NCBI RefSeq assembly: GCF_011801125.1 | Contig: NZ_CP046171.1 | Location: forward strand, 1,240,001 to 1,304,000 | DNA: 64,000 nucleotides | Source of the DNA: Nocardia brasiliensis | Lineage (GTDB): Bacteria > Actinomycetota > Actinomycetes > Mycobacteriales > Mycobacteriaceae | Reading direction: 5' to 3' | Shown: piece by piece, positions 61,551 through 64,000 of the stretch | How positions within the stretch are numbered: the stretch's first letter is position 1 | Layout: each line of letters starts with the position of its first letter | The notes under the pieces: model-generated | Database searches by the model: none | Told to the model about the DNA's origin: nothing | What the model saw: the letters and a program-made list of their open reading frames with translations, nothing else | Translations under genes and position numbers: made by a program

Positions 61551-61835
61551 TCAGCCGACGAGGTCGGCGTATTCGCGGTGCTCGGCGATGTACTTCTCGA
61601 CGTACCAGCAGGTGGGGACGACGGCGTAGCCGTTGGCGCGCGAGTCCTTCAGCGCGAATTCGACCACCTGGGCGGCGACGCCGCGGCCACGGAATTCGGG
61701 GAAGGTCATGGTGTGGTGGAACTCACGGGTCTTCGGATCGTCGCGCTCGGCGTAATCGGCGTAGCCGGCGAGAGTGTCGTCGAGATATATCTCGAAACGG
61801 GTGTCGGCGACATTGTGCTCGAGCCTTGTGGTCAT
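61551..61835 (-). CDS. Small GNAT-family acetyltransferase (YjdJ/GtlA type)
   Basis: This 94-residue protein is of the short GNAT class. The sequence LAGYADYAE, the acetyl-CoA loop FPEFRGRGVAAQVVEFAL and the tail PTCWYVEKYIAEH are characteristic of the family (about 90-100 residues). It should transfer an acetyl group from acetyl-CoA, but the substrate is unknown. ATG 61835 is the first Met of the domain. It lies 41 bases downstream of the FAD-linked oxidase gene. Confidence 0.88.
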   Translation of the reverse strand: MTTRLEHNVADTRFEIYLDDTLAGYADYAERDDPKTREFHHTMTFPEFRGRGVAAQVVEFALKDSRANGYAVVPTCWYVEKYIAEHREYADLVG

Positions 61836-61876
61836 GATGCGGTGAAACTCCTTCGCGGCCGGGAATGTTCCGTGGG

Positions 61877-63235
61877 CTAGAGAATCGCGCCCGGGTTGAG
61901 GATGCCGTGCGGGTCGAGCGCGTCCTTGATGCGCCGGGTCAATGCCATCACGTCGGCGCCGAGCTGGTCGGGCAGCCACGCCTTCTTGAGCCGTCCGACA
62001 CCGTGCTCGCCGGTGATGGTGCCGCCGAGCGCGATCGCCAGATCCATGATCTCGCCGAAGGCGCGGTGCGCGCGTTCGGTCATGGCGGCGTCGGCGGGGT
62101 CGTGCACGATCAGCGGGTGCGTGTTGCCGTCGCCCGCGTGCGCGATCACCGAGATGATCACGTCGTTGCGGGTGGCGATCTCGGCGACACCGGTCACCAG
62201 GTCGCCGAGCCGGGGCAGCGGCACGCCGACATCTTCCAGCAGCAGCGCGCCCCGCTTCTCCACCGCGGGAATCGCGAACCGCCGTGCCGCGGTGAAGGCT
62301 TCGCCTTCCTCGGCGTCGGCGGTATGGAAAGCCTCTGTCGCGCCCGCCTTTTCACAGGCGGCCAGCATGATCTCGGCTTCGCGCCCGGCGAATTCGCCAG
62401 GCGCGTCGGACCGGGCGACCAACAGCGCGGCGGCCTTGCGATCCAACCCCATGCGCAACTCGTCCTCGACCGCGTTGATCGAGACGGAGTCCATGAATTC
62501 CAGCATGGCGGGCCGCAATTCGCCGGTGATGGCGAGAATCGCGTCGACGGCGGCGGTCAGCGTCGCGAACGAGGCGACGACGGTGCTCTGCGGCGGCTGG
62601 GCGGGCAGCAGGCGCAGCGTCAGTTCGGTGATGACGCCGAGGGTGCCCTCGCTGCCGACGAACAGCTTGGTCAGCGAGAGTCCCGCCGAATCCTTGAGCC
62701 GGGGCCCGCCGAGCCGCAGCACGGTCCCGTCGGCGAGCACCACCTCCATGCCGAGCACGTAATCGGTTGTCACGCCGTACTTCACGCAGCACAGCCCGCC
62801 CGCGTTGGTGGCGGCGTTGCCGCCGATCGAGCAGATCTCGAACGAGGAGGGGTCGGGCGGATACCAGAGGCCGTGCTCGGCGACGGCGCGCTTCACCTCG
62901 GCGTTGAGCAGGCCGGGCTGCACCACCGCGGTGCGGGTGACCGGGTCGACGGTGATCGCCCGCATCCGTTCGGTGCTCAGCACGAGTCCGCCGTCGACCG
63001 CCGTGGCGCCGCCGGACAACCCCGATCCCGCGCCGCGCGGCACCACCGGTACCCGGCGCTGGTGCGCCCAGCGCAGCGCCGTCGCGACCTCCTCGGTGCT
63101 GGTCGCGCGCACGACCGCGACGGGCGTGCCCGCGTCGGGATCGCGCGCCCAGTCCTGCCGGTAGCCCGCCAGCAGATCGGGGTCGGTGACGACCGCGCCC
63201 TCGGACAGTCCATCGATCAGCTCACTCACGTCCAC
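61877..63235 (-). CDS. FAD-linked oxidase (GlcD/D-lactate dehydrogenase-like)
   Basis: This is a 452-residue flavoprotein. The PCMH-type FAD domain covers residues 20-205 (VPVVPRGAGSGLSGGATAVD, SIGGNAATNAGG). The C-terminal FAD-oxidase domain contains IAHAGDGNTHPLIV and TGEHGVGRLKKAWL, which match the GlcD group. Likely substrates are D-2-hydroxy acids such as D-lactate or glycolate. GTG 63235 is accepted, with a weak ribosome binding site. No GlcE or GlcF partner is adjacent, so it is a stand-alone enzyme. It precedes the small GNAT gene on the same strand. Confidence 0.92.
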   Translation of the reverse strand: MDVSELIDGLSEGAVVTDPDLLAGYRQDWARDPDAGTPVAVVRATSTEEVATALRWAHQRRVPVVPRGAGSGLSGGATAVDGGLVLSTERMRAITVDPVTRTAVVQPGLLNAEVKRAVAEHGLWYPPDPSSFEICSIGGNAATNAGGLCCVKYGVTTDYVLGMEVVLADGTVLRLGGPRLKDSAGLSLTKLFVGSEGTLGVITELTLRLLPAQPPQSTVVASFATLTAAVDAILAITGELRPAMLEFMDSVSINAVEDELRMGLDRKAAALLVARSDAPGEFAGREAEIMLAACEKAGATEAFHTADAEEGEAFTAARRFAIPAVEKRGALLLEDVGVPLPRLGDLVTGVAEIATRNDVIISVIAHAGDGNTHPLIVHDPADAAMTERAHRAFGEIMDLAIALGGTITGEHGVGRLKKAWLPDQLGADVMALTRRIKDALDPHGILNPGAIL

Positions 63236-63339
63236 GACCCCACGCTAGTGCCCTCGCGGGCGCGCCACCGCGTCGACGGATCGACCCGGCGTTGCCGGAT
63301 GATCATCTGCTGGTCACCTGCCGCTGGCACGCTGGCGGC

Positions 63340-63843
63340 GTGCACGAGCCGGCGCAGACCACCGACACCGTTGCCGATCGCTTCACCCGCTGGTGCGAGG
63401 CGGTCGTCGCGCGGCTGCCATGGGGCCTGCACCGGCTGGTCGCCCCGACCTTTCTCGGATTCGCGCTGATCAACACCGGCACCTTCGGTGTGGATCTGGC
63501 GCTGCTGACCCTGTTCCACGGTGGGCTCGGACTGCCGGTCTGGCTTTCGGTGTCGGTCGCCTACGTGTGCGCGTTCGGGTTGAGTTTCGTGCTCAACCGC
63601 ACGTTCAACTTCCATTCGCACGCGCCGGTCGGCAAGCAAGCCGGGGTGTACGTGGTGGTCGTCGCGATCAACTACGCCGCGTTCATCCTCGGCGTCGGCA
63701 GCGGGCTCACCGCGCTCGGTGTCGACTATCACCTGGCTCGGCTGCTCGCCGGCGGCTGCGAGGCGGTCTACATGTACAGCGCGATGCGCTGGGTGGTGTT
63801 CCGGCGCGGCGCGAAACCGGAACTCACACCTCACTCGGTGTGA
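63340..63843 (+). CDS. GtrA-family membrane protein, second copy
   Basis: This 167-residue protein has about four membrane helices. The first, APTFLGFALINTGTFGVDLALL, resembles GtrA helix 1, SVAYVCAFGLSFVLNRTFNF is helix 2, and RWVVF ends the protein. The family flips polyprenyl-linked sugars, but the partner glycosyltransferase is not visible here. GTG 63340 is preferred to the upstream frame. The 3' end overlaps a convergent gene by 13 bases. Confidence 0.82.
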   Translation: MHEPAQTTDTVADRFTRWCEAVVARLPWGLHRLVAPTFLGFALINTGTFGVDLALLTLFHGGLGLPVWLSVSVAYVCAFGLSFVLNRTFNFHSHAPVGKQAGVYVVVVAINYAAFILGVGSGLTALGVDYHLARLLAGGCEAVYMYSAMRWVVFRRGAKPELTPHSV

Positions 63844-64000
63844 GGTTCCTGGCCGATCAGCGCCTCGGTGCGATCGCCGTCGACGACGATCGCGTCCTCG
63901 TCGGTGAGCGCCCAGTGTGCGATGCCTTGCGCGCGATAGGACTCGGCGAGCCGGTCGCACAGGCCGAGCGGATCGGTCGGCGAGGCGATATGCGGCACGA
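63831..64000 (-). CDS. Partial CDS at right edge, unknown protein C-terminus
   Basis: On the minus strand a frame is open from the window edge to TGA at 63831-63833. Its visible product, CDRLAESYRAQGIAHWALTD then EDAIVVDGD, has normal coding composition, unlike the Arg-rich frame on the same strand. Only 56 residues are seen and the start is outside. I do not recognise it. It overlaps the gtrA stop by 13 bases and is convergent with it. Confidence 0.6.
   Translation of the reverse strand, partial: VPHIASPTDPLGLCDRLAESYRAQGIAHWALTDEDAIVVDGDRTEALIGQEPHTE

Overview
The window is about 64 kb of high-GC actinobacterial chromosome. Gene content and order point to a mycolic-acid actinomycete, most likely Nocardia or a close relative. 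From memory of the Mycobacterium tuberculosis map, many neighbours match the region Rv3274c-Rv3306c: amiB1/amiA1-like hydrolases, a gamma-glutamylcyclotransferase-like protein, lpdA, glpD, lhr, nei, pcd, lrpA, lat, accA3, sseA, maf, accE, accD5, birA, the PH-domain protein, a GtrA protein, purK, purE and fadE25. No species can be named from the sequence alone. No integrase, transposase or CRISPR array was seen.

Layout. 1-9.4 kb: two M20 amidohydrolases, a GGCT-like protein, the LpdA quinone reductase, a secreted Pro/Gln-rich protein and a Pro-rich single-pass membrane protein, a PLP aminotransferase, and glycerol kinase. 9.4-13.7 kb: glpD, then a TetR plus hydroxysqualene dehydroxylase (HpnE-like) pair behind a strong palindrome. 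13.4-20.7 kb: small membrane protein, Nei-type glycosylase and giant helicase Lhr (DNA repair block), an atypical histidine phosphatase, and a TetR. 20.7-28.6 kb: patatin-SDR pair, secretory lipase, and a fused indolepyruvate:ferredoxin oxidoreductase. 29-30 kb: LuxR-like regulator and initiator tRNA-fMet.

30.3-35.9 kb is the most accessory-looking part. A DHA2-type MFS exporter and a 442-base AT-richer leader precede an overlapping three-gene operon: TesB-like thioesterase, HxxxDG acyltransferase and cytochrome P450. I infer it makes or tailors a small acylated metabolite. 36-39.5 kb is the lysine catabolism block (semialdehyde dehydrogenase, Lrp/AsnC regulator, lysine 6-aminotransferase). 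40-44.1 kb holds two tandem Ser/Thr protein kinases with different extracytoplasmic tails, then a patatin.

45.2-53.1 kb is the acyl-CoA carboxylase block. It has the biotinylated alpha subunit, the epsilon and beta subunits, Maf and the biotin ligase that charges the alpha subunit. Embedded in it are a rhodanese whose catalytic Cys is Ser and a divergent Cys-containing HTH regulator. 53.2-64 kb: DesA-type acyl-ACP desaturase, PH-domain protein, two-component system, GtrA, purK-purE, TetR-fadE25 with two matching operator-like palindromes, a small GNAT, an FAD-linked oxidase, a second GtrA, and a partial gene at the right edge. Most convergent gene pairs are separated by clear hairpins. The main hunting targets are the P450 operon with its leader, the Cys-to-Ser rhodanese with its divergent regulator, and several promoter palindromes.
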